Source of the DNA: Paramecium octaurelia | Taxonomy: Eukaryota > Ciliophora > Oligohymenophorea > Peniculida > Parameciidae | Direction: 5' to 3' | Length of the DNA stretch: 64,000 bases | Assembly (NCBI GenBank): GCA_905182995.1 | Contig: CAJJDP010000054.1 | Location: 378,964-442,963 of the forward strand | Shown: piece by piece, positions 37,601 through 49,361 of the stretch | Position numbering within the stretch: position 1 is the stretch's first letter | Layout: each line of letters begins with the position of its first letter | Program-made: the position numbers and the translations under genes | The notes under the pieces: generated by a model | Told to the model about the DNA's origin: nothing | The model's input: only the letters and a program-made list of their open reading frames with translations | The model's database searches: none

Positions 37601-38747
37601 ATAATTTTAAAGGTTAAATTGACCTAGGCTACTATATGGTAAACACCATTTACAAGAACTCATTGATCTTAAACGATAATTATGATTTGCAAAGACACTA
37701 TCAAATATCTGAATTGGAATATTCAATTTTACTTGTCGGAGAAGGATTGCCATAAGAAAGAGTGATTAGCAAGGATACTGCTATAAATAATTTTAATGAC
37801 CTTGCATCTCAATTCAAGGTTTAACATAACTTTTTAGCACATCCAGATGCTTTTAAGAGAGGGAATGCTTTATCATAGACAGAATTCAGATAAATGATGA
37901 TGCAATATTTTAAATTAAATCCTGCATCATGCAATTTGGATGAATTATATTAAAAATTCTTATTGAATGGCAATTAATCAATTTATTTGATTGATATTCT
38001 ATTGAAGTTAACTCAAGATAAACAAAAATAATAAGAAGTGTTGAATTTGTTCATTCCAAACGAAAAGCTAAGTCATAAATAGATGAGGAGAGAAAAATTA
38101 GAAAGTGGCGATGTTAAATTTTTAAAGGTTTTGATTTCTGATGAGAATTATGAATAAAGTGTGGATTTAACAGATTATTTCAATAATTTATTGATAAATC
38201 ATTATCTCAAGTACAATTCATATGATATCTTGTTTGTTGATCAGAATAATAGATTGTACTTATTAGATAACGCAGGATCGTTCTTGTAATAGTTACGAAC
38301 ATGTAATTATTTTGTATATTTTTAGAGACTTTGATATTAAGATTGAAATTTAGTAGTTTCGGAAATGTTCGAAACATTTAATATCAGATAACAAAATAAT
38401 TTAAATTAATAAAAGAATTATAGACTACTGCAACCACTATTAAAGAGTTATTAGAAAACAACAAGAGATTATTATCACTGGACAACAATTAAATATTAAC
38501 AAACAAGAAATTATTAAAATTCAATTAACATTTGGTGTATTTGAGATGCAGATATGGATCAAAACAATTAGAAACATGTGATGTAATAGGATAAATAATG
38601 AACAAAAATGACTAGTTACAATACTATGTTATTCTACTTGAAAATTAAAAAAGAATAATCGTATATAAGGAAGATGTACTATTATTCGATAGTATTTCAC
38701 TAGAGGAATTGCAATTGTTTGATAAGATATGGAAACAAAAACGATGA
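34620..38747 (+). CDS. large coiled-coil, polyQ, TBC-like domain protein (1360 aa)
   Basis: Introns at 34836-34857 (22 nt) and 38303-38325 (23 nt) give one 1360-aa frame. Residues 70-150 form a charged module (DILPENQKAFFRW, VRVLFDRANNGQ, AVYFETLDMGQRFVEFL). A coiled coil with a polyglutamine run follows to about residue 330, then a beta-rich, possibly C2-like region (IKLYNPILYIQLKLSDQ, DVLEIVVYDDYQEV). Further on, VEWLRPHLNNLFSDFFYFDI and WLRVFDYIIGIGFVNGDL resemble the C-terminal half of a TBC Rab-GAP domain (L...Lf....p....lriwD....eG). The R- and Q-fingers of an active TBC were not found. A second beta-rich region and a helical tail end at TGA 38745. Function is inferred only at domain level. 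Confidence 0.6.
35560..35617 (+). repeat. polyglutamine-coding tract (mixed TAA/TAG/CAA codons)
   Basis: About 19 mostly Gln codons in a row within the 34620-38747 gene, written with TAG, TAA and CAA in irregular order. The irregular codon mix argues for selection on the amino acid tract and not for a slipping trinucleotide repeat. The region encodes the hinge between coiled coil and C2-like part. Confidence 0.75.
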
Positions 38748-39135
38748 TGATATATTTTATTAAATAAAATCATTATTAAAATATTATATGATCTAGTTCT
38801 CCAAAATAGTATAATTATAAATAATAAATAACTAAAAGTATATTGCATTGAAATTGTTAAAAGTCTAAATCAATTAAGTTTATTAACTTAATAATTCTAT
38901 TATGGCAAATTGAATTATTATTCTTCAAATTTTGTCAATCATTCCTTTCATTTTGAAGTTGCCCTATGAAAATTTACCCAAAGTTAAGTAGAATGAAGAG
39001 TTAAAATAGCTATCCAACAGCAAACTCAACCAAAAAAACCAAAAAGTAAATTAAATCATTATTGGAATTCAAATCCAAACTAAATTAAACCTTAAATTTA
39101 TAAATAAAGGAACATCTTGATAAATATTTATATTT
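38748..39135. other. intergenic between convergent genes
   Basis: 388 bp between the 3' ends of the genes at 34620-38747 and 39136-41418. One plus-strand frame at about 38915-39120 (PFILKLPYENLPKVKQNEEL) looks mildly coding, but follows a TGA and has no ATG; I do not call it. Otherwise AT-rich. Confidence 0.4.
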
Positions 39136-41418
39136 TCAATTATTCACAGTTTTATGCAACAACCCATATTTAATCAACTCTCTCTCTGCTTTTTAATATC
39201 CAAATTGTGCTGCCAATACTTGCAATGCTTCAATGTTAAATCTATAAAATATTAAGTTTCTAACCTTGCCAAATAATTCTTATAATCGATCTCCTTTATT
39301 AATCTCTGCAATTCTGTTTCTTCCAATTTTTAAAATTAATTCTCTTTCATTTCAATATCCTTTTAGATTTATTGGTACTCTTTTATCAGCCTATCCTTTT
39401 CAAAGTTGTTTATCTCACTGAACACAATTGATTATTCTTAAGTCCCTTCTTACTTAAACATTTTCGATATCTTCTTTGAAGCTTCCAAATAGATTATATC
39501 GTTTAGAGTTTCCTTTCTTTAAAATATTTAAGTAAATGTTTTTTCTATTAATTTATATTCAGTTGGGCTTAACCCTTCAGTTAATAAGGCTACATCATTT
39601 AATTATCTTTATTTTATTTAATCAATGTGTTATTTTTTAATTTCTAATGAATCAATTTAAGAAAAATAGTTTTTTGATAATAGAGACACTACTGAATTGT
39701 TTCCTGTATCAATTGTTGTGTCTCTATAATTCCTGAATAAGAGGTGCGCTTTTTTATAAAGATCATTTAGTTCTATTGTCTTTTTAGTCCGAATAAAAAG
39801 AAAATCTCTGGCTTTGGTATCCAAATAAGGAGGAAAATTTGAATCTGCTATTTTTTCGCCTGAATCCCAAATAGCCTTAATTATCCAAGATAAACCTTAA
39901 GTTCTACAATCTAAGCCTAATTTAAGAAGTTCTAATAAAAAGCCTTATATAGATTTTAGAAGAGTCTTATTGTTCTTATTAAGTTTAGAGTTTTCTTACT
40001 CTAATTTTTCTATTTATATTGAATTTAATTTCATTTATTCTGAAAATTTGTTATAATTATCTTTCATCTATTCAATTTAAGCCTCTAATTCATTTTATTT
40101 AACTGCAATGACCATGTAATTGTCAACCTAACTGGAGTTATTTTTTATATTAGGTGAATTAATTGACTGCTATGGTTTTTTATTAATTCCTATAAGTTCC
40201 TCCTTTCTCTCTTTTAACTAAAATAAAAATACAGTTTATTACAAAATCTTATATTCCCCTCAATTTTTTATGAATTTCATGATTTTCAATTCTCAATATT
40301 TCTAAGTCTTTTTCATTCCTCTTTACCGTATTTTTTTGTCTATCAAGTCTTTAATTTATAGATAGTAAAATCTAATTAGTTTATTTTTCATAGAATATTG
40401 CTCTATCACTTGCATTCTGAAAGGATGTTAATTACATTTTAATCATAGTATGTAAACTACTCTTCAATCCTTCAACAGTATAATCGAAAATTAAAGTTCC
40501 ATTGTTTTAATCATCCCCATATTGTTTGGCTTTGGCTTATTCGATCTATGCTAATTCTTATTTAGTTAGATTGGACCCTTGTTATAAATATTTGTCTAAT
40601 TATTTATTCAAAGAGGGATCTTGGTGAAGAGTCTCAATCTTTTTAAGGGCAGTAATTTTTTTCAACGATCCCAACAACTTCTACTTAAAAGTGCTTTATT
40701 CATTTTCTGTTTTTGCTGAATCAATTAGTAATTTTGGAAAAGAGGATGTAGCTTACATCGGTTTGGTTTTGTCATTTAAACCCCCTCTCCTTTATTGTAT
40801 TAAAGATTAGGTTCTTTCTTACATTTAGGCTTTAGTCAGTCCTTTTAAATCTTAAAATTATAGTACTTTCATTCTCTTACTCTTATCTCAATTGATACTG
40901 ATGCTGCTTCCGTTTCCTTTTTATTCCTTTATACCATTAATCCAAATTTGCCACTAATTGATCCTCACTTTCAGGTTTATATCGCAAATCCACTTTGAGC
41001 TATTCCTCTTAATGTAATTTCTTATGTGTAGGAATAGCATTTTTCCCAGGATCCTCTTCTAATTTCTCATAACTCACAAATATTCTTGAATGTATTACAT
41101 TTCTTATAACAATAACTTTGAGCCTGGCTCGTTAGATATTCTAGCCCTCAGTTTGCTCTCCAAATCGGTTCTTTATACTCTCCTATGTAATTTAATGGGT
41201 TTCTTTTAAGAGTCTTTTAAAGTAGCAATCATTTCATCCTAATCGGGTTACACTATATCATAAAATTAAATAGTATTCATTTCATCATTCAATATTTTCT
41301 TTCGAATGTCTTGCATAACCAAATTCTCAATCTCCAAATCCGAATGAGGCTTTTGTCTTGTTCTTATTATTTCAGGAGCAGATTAAAGATTACTCCTTTT
41401 ATTTAATTTTTTAATCAT
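39136..41418 (-). CDS. conserved coiled-coil protein (727 aa)
   Basis: Four introns (26, 25, 25 and 23 nt, all restoring the frame) give 727 aa from ATG 41418 to TGA 39138. The N-terminal 200 residues are charged (KPHSDLEIENLVMQDIRKKI, YEKLEEDPGKNA). A coiled coil follows, then a compact segment GLSWIIKAIWDSGEKIADSN, FPPYLDTKARDFLF and LYKKAHLLFRNYRD that looks like a globular, conserved domain. More coiled coil leads to the end FGYQKAERELIKYGLL. The GLSWIIKAIW block gives the impression of a family of flagellar or basal-body coiled-coil proteins, but I cannot name it with confidence. Confidence 0.75.
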
Positions 41419-41770
41419 AAAATATAATATCTCAACTGATCATGTTATAAAATTTTGATTGATACTTTACGAAAGATATTCTATAGTAATCATCATCTAA
41501 AAGGTGATAATGATTATCTGTTAGATATTAAATTTAGATTCGGATGATTTATCCAATAAATATATAAATGGCAATTTCTCTATTTGGAATCACCTGAATA
41601 ATAATTGTTCCTCCTATTGACTTACATCTCCTGAGGTAACCAATTCCCTCTAATATATATTTGCTGGTTTGAGATGTGAGAAAATGTTAGATCAAAACAA
41701 TTTATTATTAGTTTTAAGAATATTATTTTGGAAATTTTCCAATGTTCTAAATTTGTTATGTAAATAAGCT
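41419..41770. other. promoter/intergenic with an unexplained open frame on the minus strand
   Basis: Between the oxidoreductase stop and the start of the coiled-coil gene, both minus. A minus-strand frame over about 100 codons (SKYILEGIGYLRRCKSIGGT, YHLLDDDYYRISFVKYQS) is open and protein-like but has a TGA upstream and no ATG. It could be an extra 5' exon of the coiled-coil gene or a relic. Near 41477-41512 is an imperfect inverted repeat (AATCATCATC / GGTGATAATGATT). Confidence 0.35.
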
Positions 41771-42926
41771 TCAAAACTTTGGCAATGGAACTTCATTGTC
41801 TAGTTTCACAATAACTCTTCCTAAGTTTTTTCCCATAAACACCTTTTGTAATCCTATTGTCACATTCTCTAATCCATTTATGAATTCTTCTTTATGTCTA
41901 TACAAATAAGTAAGAAATATTACTAAATATGTTTTCCTGTGACTAATTCATTCATTTCTTTAAATGATTCTATAATGGCGTTCTTTTAACCGAAGTACAA
42001 GATTCCTTCAGCTTTAATTTATTTAGTGATGAAATGGGCTAAGTTTTTCAATCCTCCTCTATTCTTCCAAGTGTAATATGTAGCAGTTGCTCCACATAAT
42101 ACAATGAATGCACCCTTATTCATGGCTGGTAAGACTGCATCTAAGACTTCCTCTCCTGAATTGTCATACATAGCATCGATTCCTTCAGGAGCTGCTTACT
42201 TAATCAATTTTGTCAATTTGCTATTAAGATTATGAATAACAGTACTCTGTATCAACAATTCCATTAGAATCCAAAGTGTCATTGTAACAAACACAAGCAT
42301 CAGCCCCTAGAGAAAGTACGAAGTCTTTCTTGTCTCTACTGCTCACAATACCAACAGTTCGATAGCCCCAATATTTTCCTATTTATAGAGCAAATGATCC
42401 TGTTGATCCAGCTGCAGAAGAAACAACAAGAGTCTTCTTGGATTCTTTGGTAGGCAGATTTTCCTTGGGAATTTGATGCAATCCTTTGAGAGCAGTGATT
42501 CCTGTGACACCATAACTAAATTATCACAATTAAAATATACACGGACAAAAAGAGAGGCAAGTTTGGGTCATGCTTTGATTTGATTGCTGGCAATTTGAAT
42601 ATTGCATTAGCTGATCTAACACAGTAATCTGCGCAATCAAGGGCACCCAAGACTAAATCTCCCTTGTTGAATCTTTTGCTTTTTGATTCAGCAACAACTC
42701 CGCATCCAAAAGCTGGGATGATTTGTCCTTGATGCACAGTGTCAATATAAGTCTTGGCTCCAGAAAACCATACTCTCATGACAGGATCGATGCTGACGTA
42801 GCATACTTTGATAAGAAGATCGTTGTCCTTAAGATTTGTTGGAATAGGGAAGTCCTTCAAGTCAAAGAAGTCGATGTTCTTAGGAAAACTTTCATCTGGA
42901 TATCTACGTAGGGTTACTCCTCTCAT
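41771..42926 (-). CDS. NADP-dependent alkenal/prostaglandin reductase-type oxidoreductase (MDR family)
   Basis: 359 aa after removing introns 42516-42540, 42221-42245 and 41898-41923. It starts MRGVTLRRYPDESFPKNIDF. The GroES-like part has SIDPVMRVWFSGAKTYIDTV and IPAFGCGVVAESKSKRFNKG, the signature of leukotriene B4 dehydrogenase/prostaglandin reductase/alkenal reductase proteins. The Rossmann part has YGVTGITALKGLHQI, SSAAGSTGSFALQIGKYWGY (AAxGxxG cofactor loop), GIVSSRDKKDF and GIDAMYDNSGEEVLDA. It ends LGRVIVKLDNEVPLPKF. No zinc ligands, as expected for this branch. It should reduce the alkenal double bond of lipid-peroxidation products with NADPH. Cytosolic. Confidence 0.93.
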
Positions 42927-43053
42927 TTTAATAATGTAAAATTAAAGATTTAAAGAAAATTTTTTGAACGTTGACTTGCATTAATGTGTAATTTGATGAC
43001 TCAAAAATATTTATACGATCGATTATCAAACACATATATAAATATTATAGATT

Positions 43054-43914
43054 TCATTTAGTTTTGGGTGAGTATCCAGCAGGACTCTTGACTCCAGTTA
43101 GATTTGGTTCTTAATACATGTAGGAGTCTTATTTTTCGAGAGAGATATCCTTCATATTCATATTGACATTCTCCTCTTCAATGAGTTCTAATTTTCTCAT
43201 TATCTTTTCCTTCATCAATGCCATTTTACTGATTTGAGCATCTTCAGGGAGTTTCTAAATGATTATAATAAGTTTATTGAGTTTTTTGAGGTGATAACTC
43301 TTCACCGTATTAATTCTCTACGCAATAGATTGATAGTTTATACTTCAGCAACATCCTAAGTTTCTCTATGTAGATTTCGATTGCGTTCCATTTAACGTCT
43401 GATCTCATCTAAGAGAGATCTTTAATTTGACTATAATTCCACGAGCTGCTTGCGAAGTCTTTCGTGCTCATTGAGATAGGATTCTTATTCAAATTCTTTG
43501 GTTAAAGATTCTAAACTTTGTTTAATATCCTCTTAATTTCTCCTTTTGATCTTCAATAGATTATTCCTAAAGAAAATCAATTCAAATTGATACTTGAGAC
43601 CTCTTTTGAATTATGAATGTTGGAATTCGCTTCTCCCCTATTTGTTTTTCAATTTCTTAAATCCATACATATTGAGTTATCTAACCGGATATTATTGATT
43701 AACTACCTCAGAAAGCTCTGATAATTGCGATGCTTGAAATACTAGGGCATTATTTGGTCTGTCAATAAAGATGAATCCAAAATCTAAAATGTGGTACCTT
43801 CCTTATTCCATCCTATTGCTTTTTATTCGGACTCAAAAATAACAAATTGTATATTACTTCAAGAATTTCATATAATTTTGATAGAAATGATGGTATTTGT
43901 TTGATTTCTTGCAT
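43054..43914 (-). CDS. heat-shock factor (HSF-type DNA-binding protein)
   Basis: 260 aa with three 26-nt introns (43832-43857, 43681-43706, 43318-43343), each completing the HSF fold. The DNA-binding domain occupies residues 5-95: IPSFLSKLYEILE, IGWNKEGTTFQI, LTDQIMPQYFKHRNYQSFLR (recognition helix), QLNMYGFKKL, FQHSQFKRGL and LKIKRRN. A heptad-repeat trimerisation coil follows (SLESLTKEFEQESYLNEHER, VELQSNQRSLLDEIRR). A short tail ends SPAGYSPKTK. The chain is short for an HSF and lacks an obvious acidic activation domain. Heat-stress promoters with nGAAn repeats are the expected targets. Confidence 0.95.
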
Positions 43915-44019
43915 TAATTGTAATTATTATTAAAGAATAAAATTAAAAAAATATAGCAGTCTCAATTATAAGTGTTTGATGTATTCCGAAGCATCGCTAA
44001 TTTCCTCACAAACAAGGAT

Positions 44020-45094
44020 ATGCTCAACCTTCAGTTAGTTTCAAAATAAATGAAACAAAATGTGCAATTAACCCTGAAATCACTTTTGGCAAGTATTGGA
44101 TTCAATAATCCAAATACAACTACTCCATACAGTATAATCTTTCGAACCATATTTGGAAGAGAAACCTACTTTTGGTCATTTGATGAAAGTGTCAAACCTT
44201 TCAAAAGACGCCATCTTTTGGGAATGCCAGTGAAATCAATGCAAATTGGATTAACCTATACTGGAATTCTCACAATTCAAAATAGATTGTACATTTGCCA
44301 ATCGCACGAATATTAAGATCTCATAAATCAGAAACCAAACTTTAAAATTAAGTAAATTATTTAAATGCTTATTATCTATCCAACAATGTTTAATACACAA
44401 AAGTATCTTAACCTACTTTAGAAGAAGACGATGAAATTATTCAAATTGAGTGCGGATGGAAAAATGTTGCCATCTAAACACATTCAGGTAGGCTGTATTT
44501 GACAGAAAATTAATTAAAATATAATTAAAAAGAGAAAAAGATACATAACAATAATAACCATAATAATAAAATGATGAGGGAGGAATGAAGAGGATAAAAA
44601 GCAGGCAAGATTATAAAGATATTAAAGATTCGAAAGAATCAAAAGATTAAGAACAAAAATCACAATTACAGTAATCTAAGTATTGGAGTGACATTTCCAA
44701 GATCTTTATCAAATCTAAGTAAAACTTAAAAATATTATTATAGTGATAAAAGAGAATACAGACATTATTATGTAAATCTAAGCAAAGATTACTTAGTTGT
44801 GATTTGTTCCATTTTCGATAAAAAACTATATAAAACTATTTCCCAGAAATGTTAGAGCAAAAGGAAATACAAAAGAAATTTAAACCAACTCTATAGGTAA
44901 TTGATAGAATACTTTGGGATATCAAATTTAATAAGGATGATTTTGTTGTTGGATATGAAGATAGATTCTTGGGAATTATGGAAGTTCCTTTTACTGATTT
45001 TATAAATAGCTAGGTTAAAAGCCATAGAGTTCAATATTTTAAATAAAATGGAAAAATTGTGTGGGATAGATCTCGTAGACTTGATTTATTATGA
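44020..45094 (+). CDS. F-box-like, RCC1-like and MJ1316 (DUF504) domain protein
   Basis: The first ATG in frame is at 44020, but F-box-like coding (VFRSIANFLTNKDMLNLQLV) runs in frame upstream to about 43976 with no ATG, so the true start is unsettled. RCC1-type blade pieces follow (GILTIQNR, then IIQIECGWKNVAIQTHSGRL joined by a 29-nt intron), a Gln/Lys-rich linker, and the C-terminal domain. That domain reads VIDRILWDIKFNKDDFVVGY, EDRFLGIMEVPF and RVQYFKQNGKIVWDRSRRLD, matching MJ1316/DUF504 (vl.RI.WD..fd..dFvvGY.DRf.gi.E.p....RI.yFk..g.iVWDR..R.D). This domain occurs in LENG9-like and RNA-end-handling proteins. The linker junctions are not all resolved. TGA 45092. Confidence 0.7.
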
Positions 45095-45192
45095 GTAATT
45101 ATATGTATATTAATTAAATTTTTAATTATCAATAAAATACGTAGTTTTGAACTACTAATTAACTAAAATTTATAGATTATAGACGTTTATAA

Positions 45193-45540
45193 TCAACATT
45201 CGTCAATATTATAGAAATCTTGATCAGCTATGATTTTAGTGAGAGGCTCAATGAATTAAGATGCCAATTTTTCCAGAGATGGGTGTCTAAATACATCTAG
45301 TAATAACTTTGTAATAACTTAGTTTTCTTTTTCAAGTGATTAAACCTAAATATTATAATGTAATATTTCTACTTTCTTTTTAATTTTATCATATTCATCT
45401 TATAAAGGACCTATTTTTTCTAATGCTTCTCTTTTCTTTTTTTAAGACTCTTTTGCTGAATTTCTATTCCTTCTTATACTACCTAATCTAAAGAATTAGA
45501 TACCATTAGCATTTCTTGCAATTGCATTCTTCTTCTCCAT
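45193..45540 (-). CDS. small coiled-coil hypothetical protein (115 aa)
   Basis: ATG 45540 (MEKKNAIARNANGIQFFRLG) to TGA 45195, no intron. A basic N-terminus (GSIRRNRNSAKESQKKKREA) leads into a coiled coil (EKIGPLQDEYDKIKKKVEIL) and a final helix (ASQFIEPLTKIIADQDF). No family recognised. Convergent with the F-box/MJ1316 gene, 98 bp between stops. Confidence 0.6.
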
Positions 45541-45559
45541 TATAAACACATTTATTTTT

Positions 45560-47330
45560 TAATTTCTCTATCATCTTTAAATAATAATTTGAACTATTCT
45601 TAACTGGTTATTAATCTTAAATTCCATTCTATACAAGATGATCTAGGTATTAACTCTCCAGTTAAAATAACATTGGTAAAATAAATAAGATTTGACAATT
45701 CATTTGCTTATGAACTTTTATGATGTTACTGCTAAATTACAATAAATCTAGATCATTTGATTCTTCGAAGAATACCTAAGTGGCTTTCTTTAAAAAATCT
45801 TAAGTCGTAGCCTTAAAGCTACCCATAATCAGCAAAAACTATTTTTAGTTGATTAATTTACTTCCTAAAATATTTGATCATTATGCAATTTTGAGATTTA
45901 TTTAACACTCTAACCAACTAAATCCATGATGAGATTACTCTTAGCAAAGAAATTATTCATAGATACAGTGTACTAATTGAACTGTAATAAAAACATTTCT
46001 TTAGTCATTTTCTATTATTATTAACTCATCATTTTAAATATAAATGCTGTCCACACATCTTCTTAAGTTTTTAAGATCATTTGGTGGATCTACGTAAATC
46101 CAATCTATTGACTAAACGTTTAACCATGAGTAATTTGGTAACTGTATAAAGTATTAAAGAAGATGTCACAAAATTCGTCACGGAACAACAAAAAATTTGA
46201 AAGATATTTCGTACCTTTTATTATTATTTACTCATTACATTAGTCATAATACACTAATTAGGAACGAAACAAGAGCCCTATAGTCTAAAATAGAGAACAA
46301 CTCATTGTAATTTTAAGAGGATTGGATTTATATTATGCTATAATCTCTTACACAATTTCCTTATCTCCTGGAGAATTTTCAAGTCCGTAGACTATTAAAT
46401 TCCCCATAATTTATAAGAAATATGGCAATTGTTAATCAAATACATTATTTATATTGATTATTTGCTTCTAGAGAATTATTTACTAAAAGTATGATGTCAC
46501 TTAATTTTAAACTTCAATTAAAGAAGGGAACTTCCTAAATCACTAGTTACATATTATACGTTGCTTGCTAAATTGGTTATTATTGTTATTGGCATTTCTG
46601 AATTATGGAGAGAAGTTATTATTTCTGCAAATACTAAGTTAATGATGAGAAATGTTGTACTTATATATTTTGCTTCTAACCATTCTCTTCCTATTTAACT
46701 TATTATTGTCTCTCTTGCTACTATTATTTCATTATTTTCTAAATAAAGTCTTGTTAAATGTGATTCATTTAAATTTAATTATGAAAGAATTAACAAAGTG
46801 ATTCTATTTAAGAACTCATACATATTACCAACCATTAGAAACCCTAATTTTATTTTAATTTATAACTATTTCAGAACTTTCTTTTTCCCAACACACAAGT
46901 ATTATTTAGTATACTAATATTGTTTGATTGAATATTGTTCTCACATTAATATTGTATAACAATTAGAGACCATTAATGACAATTGTAATATATAATTAAG
47001 CTTAATTAAATATTATTCACATTTATCTATTTATCTATAGTTATTTAATTTTTTAAATTAAAAATGTTGTTCATTAGATATTTTCAATTTTTAGTAAAAA
47101 TTAAAAATATCTCCATCATTATTGTTTCCAACATAAATTATTGTTGCTGAGGTAAAAAAGATTTAATAAAATTCATCTGCTGTTATTTTGACATGAGTTG
47201 AATATCTAATGGAATGAAATCACGATTGTTTCCAGAATAATTAATAAATATGAAATAACCACATGTGAATTTATAATAAAGAAAAACTGTAATGTGCTTG
47301 AGAGACTTCTTATCTACTAATTAAGACTAT
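45560..47330 (-). CDS. unresolved helical (HEAT-like) protein, many introns or decayed
   Basis: Several minus-strand blocks read clearly as protein, in order: THVKITADEFYQIFFTSATI (near 47260-47100), LENNEIIVARETIISQIGRE and FLIINLVFAEIITSL (46740-46620), NLIVYGLENSPGDKEIVQEI (46400-46340), WLNVQSIDWIYVDPPNDLKN (46130-46070), VFFEESNDLDLL (45780-45740). They lie in different frames. One 28-nt intron (GTGACATC...ATACAG) is convincing; most other junctions are not. The alternating helical, hydrophobic pattern suggests HEAT/armadillo repeats, perhaps a karyopherin. Start and end are approximate. Treat as a real but poorly resolved gene or a decaying one. Confidence 0.35.
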
Positions 47331-47478
47331 TAATTTTAATCTGAACTTTTATTAAATCAGTTATAAGTTTCTCCTATAGAGAATGATAGCAACTTAATTT
47401 GCATCTATTATTTATATAAATATTCGATTATGAAATTTAACTCGTATTAATCATTTTTGATAATTGATATTTACCAAA

Positions 47479-49257
47479 ATGAAATGGGATCATACAATAT
47501 TTTCTAAATGCACAAAGAATATGAGGCTCAGAAATTAATTGATACTAATTGCTTCTGTCTAAACAATCATAATTCTCTCATATGTTCTAGCATTAAATAT
47601 GGTTCATCTTTCTCTACTTAGCGTAAACTTTTAAGAAACTTCAAACTATTTGTACAAAGAAAATTCAAACAGAATTCAATCAAATACAATAAAATTATAT
47701 AGAAGTTACTTTGACAAAGTCTTCTATTTAAGTAAAAAGTATATTTCTACTTAGATGGCAACACACTAATCTCATTTCATAGATTATATCACTTTACTAG
47801 AAAGCAAGTACTTCTTTAGAATAATCTTTAAATAAATGAGGCCTTCTAAATGCCATATGGTGGTATCAATCAGATTCCTGATCCTTTGAGAATAATTAAA
47901 GGATATGGAAATTCAGATATTTCATATTGCTTTATGTGTTATTCCAATTTAAGCTCATACAGTGAACCAAAGACCATTGATGAGTTGGTTGGTATTAAAA
48001 TGCAAGAATAGGTTTAAGCATATGGCTAGCTAATATATTAAGGAAAAGAGATCAACCAATATTTCTTTTATTCTTATATTGTAAAGGAGAAAATAACTTC
48101 GATATATCCTTGTTTGAATAGACAATAAGGAATTTATAGCTACAAACCAGAGTAACGAGATTGGTATATTGAGTTACAAAGGAACTATGATTAAACATAA
48201 AATTATAATTCATACAATTATACTTTTACAAATCCTTATATGTGTAAAAAAGTATGCATTATTACTAGTATTTACTGAAAAACGAATTGGATTATCAACT
48301 GCGATGCCTATTGTGAATGAATAAGGTAAATTGATAGGTGGATTGGGATCAATATTCTTGGGAAATGATTTTGTTTAGGAAGTGGGTCAGAAAAAGTTTG
48401 GATTCCAAATAATGTATTTAATTTCCAATGATGGAATTATGATTATGCATCCATATCAAGTTTCAGCTGATTATCTACCTTTATACATATACAATTAGAC
48501 AATTACTGGATTTAATTTCACTGATTGGATAGAGATAAGAAAGTAAAATGGATCTTCCTCTTGTCCAAAGTTTGAGATATTTAATTCTCCATTGTAATGC
48601 CGATTTAATACTGTATATAATCAAGAGATGATTATCGGTATTAGAGAAATACCTCAGTTCAAGATGATTTTAATAATGTACAATAATTCTAATAAGGTTA
48701 GGTTATCCAGTAGTCAGGAGTACTTAGAGTTTTATTATACATTTGAAAAATAATTGCAGGATAACTTATAAGAAACCTTATCCCTAAATATGACTACATT
48801 GTTTGGATTGTTCATATTAGCATGTATCTTCATATACATAATGACTCAGATTCTCTTTTTTCCCATATATGTGGTTTAGGATTACGCAGCAAATTTAATT
48901 TCATAAAAGAAGAAAAAAGAAAAAACCATTCCTTCCTTTATTTTAAAATGTATGAGTAAGTAAGTAAGGATATTATTCCAATCTTTAACATTTATAGAAT
49001 ATAAATTATAAAAGCTATCATTTCGAAAGACTGAACAATGTTCTTTTTTTGAGAGCATTTAGTTTCCACAACATAATATATCATTTCATACTCATCTAAA
49101 ATAGTATTAGGAATTTCTTCGGAATAATTGTGTAAAGAAAGTCAATTTATTTAAAATGGAAAAAGATAACAATTTCAAATGCAATGAATAGAATAGCTTT
49201 CATTTATAGCAAATTCTCTAACTTGTTAGAAAAGCTAATTTGTATTAAACTTGTTGA
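47479..49257 (+). CDS. membrane protein with extracellular dCache-type sensor domain
   Basis: 576 aa; introns 47732-47754 (23 nt) and 48244-48268 (25 nt) restore the frame. A signal anchor or first membrane helix (LILIASVQTIIILSYVLALN) is followed by a long extracellular region. Its YKPEQRDWYIELQ, LFTEKRIGLSTAMPIVNEQG, KLIGGLGSIFLGNDF and VGQ...FQIMYLISNDGIMI match the dCache_1 sensor (yd...R.WY..a, ..ts.pi.d..G..iGv.g.di). A second membrane helix (TTLFGLFILACIFIYIMTQI) leads to a basic cytosolic tail of about 150 aa with no kinase, cyclase or HAMP that I can see. Probably a receptor for a small ligand that signals through partners. TGA 49255. Confidence 0.8.
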
Positions 49258-49361
49258 ATTTAAGTTGTATAGATTCATTTAATATTTGATTATAATTTAA
49301 ACTAATTAGTAAAAATTAAAGTTAATGAATTATATTCTAAATTATATTAAATTTAACTGCT

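Noticed and set aside
41477-41512. Imperfect inverted repeat as a terminator or IES end
   Set aside because: The stem is short and broken, AT-rich DNA forms many such pairs by chance, and no TA-flanked partner was found.
42723-42911. Plus-strand ORF within the oxidoreductase
   Set aside because: Shadow of exon 1 of the minus-strand MDR gene, whose motifs (SIDPVMRVW, FGCGVVAES) are unmistakable.
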